Shown piece by piece: positions 63,718-64,000 of a stretch of 64,000 bases of DNA (position 1 is the stretch's first letter; each line of letters opens with the position of its first letter). The stretch comes from a bacterium 1xD8-48 (GTDB lineage Bacteria; Bacillota; Clostridia; Lachnospirales; Lachnospiraceae): the NCBI GenBank assembly GCA_009917455.1, contig QZDS01000010.1, positions 1 through 64,000 on the forward strand. Direction: 5' to 3'. Under the pieces are notes generated by a model that saw only the letters and a program-made list of their open reading frames with translations, searched no databases and was not told the DNA's origin. The translations under genes and the position numbers were made by a program.

Positions 63718-64000
63718 TTTTACTCCTGAGCAGCAAAAGGTAATCGAGCTGCGGAACAGGAATATTCTGGTCTCCGCTGCCGCCGGCTCCGGAAAAACCG
63801 CGGTTTTGGTGGAGCGGATTATACGGATGATTACGGATGAAAAGAACCCTGTGGATATTGACAGGCTGCTTATTGTGACTTTCACAAATGCGGCGGCGGC
63901 GGAGATGCGGGAGCGCATCAGTCTGGCAATCGACCGGAGCCTGTCCGAAAATCCCTTCAACGTCCATCTGCAAAAGCAGGCGTCCCTTCTCCACAATGCC
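63707..64000 (+). CDS. addA: ATP-dependent helicase/nuclease subunit A (5' end only)
   Basis: The first 98 residues of AddA, cut by the end of the window. Q-motif [20 protein letters not shown], Walker [16 protein letters not shown] and helicase motif Ia [15 protein letters not shown] are clear. GGAGAGGAGG lies 7 bases before the ATG. Translationally coupled to addB. The rest of the helicase and its nuclease domain lie outside. Confidence 0.95.
   Translation, partial: MAINFTPEQQKVIELRNRNILVSAAAGSGKTAVLVERIIRMITDEKNPVDIDRLLIVTFTNAAAAEMRERISLAIDRSLSENPFNVHLQKQASLLHNA

Overview
The window reads as a chromosomal segment of a spore-forming Clostridia member, most likely a Lachnospiraceae (Blautia/Clostridium XIVa-like) bacterium. 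This rests on a complete but scattered spoVA gene set, AddAB, a clostridial-type LeuA, strong AGGAGG ribosome sites and many Lachnospiraceae-type families of unknown function (DUF5685, DUF6062, DUF6106, DUF3892). No ribosomal RNA or CRISPR array is visible; there are two tRNA genes.

Layout. 1-5.2 kb is the right end of a mobile element: a DUF3987 primase/helicase-like protein, small ORFs, a DUF4355 scaffold, a major capsid protein and a sigma-70 factor, but no terminase, portal, tail or integrase in view. 5.3-9 kb holds glyA, a strong promoter-to-terminator unit without a convincing ORF (candidate ncRNA), and a membrane-anchored NagZ-like enzyme. 9.2-9.9 kb holds tRNA-Gly(GCC) and a DUF3892 protein on the minus strand. 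10.1-14.4 kb is an aspartate-family operon: ACT regulator, hom, a PGM-like probable homoserine kinase and lysC. 14.5-16.5 kb holds tRNA-Arg(ACG), an AT-rich fucosyltransferase and an HD-GYP protein. 16.7-18.9 kb is leuA behind a terminator-containing leader; its product carries a C-terminal AraC-type DNA-binding domain. 19-21.4 kb is a BlaI regulator with an M56-M23 fusion protease under a perfect palindromic operator. 21.5-25.6 kb contains small membrane proteins, DUF5685 and a DnaJ protein. 25.6-32.3 kb contains guaB, a PocR/GAF sensor, glnS, DUF2225 and a MocR regulator. 33-35.2 kb contains a TetR regulator and DUF6062 with three similar inverted-repeat sites, then spoVAC. 35.5-41.4 kb is a complete opp oligopeptide ABC operon. 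41.7-50.5 kb contains an MBOAT/SGNH O-acetylation pair, spoVAD, a GH3 enzyme, a MATE exporter and an EEP-family phosphatase. 50.5-57.4 kb contains spoVAA-spoVAB, small metabolic genes (ridA, aroK, EamA), an orphan solute-binding protein next to a chemoreceptor, and spoVAE. 57.4-64 kb contains an Xaa-Pro peptidase, a HAD phosphatase, addB and the start of addA.

Most notable observations: the LeuA-AraC fusion; five spoVA genes split over four loci on both strands, two loci with sigma-G-like promoters; a shared leader motif placed 24-25 nt before the start codons of glyA, hom and guaB; the ORF-less transcription unit at 6.95-7.32 kb; three TGACC-N5-RGTCA sites around the TetR gene; and the capsid/scaffold/sigma remnant. 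All function calls are from reading the sequence; no database search was run.
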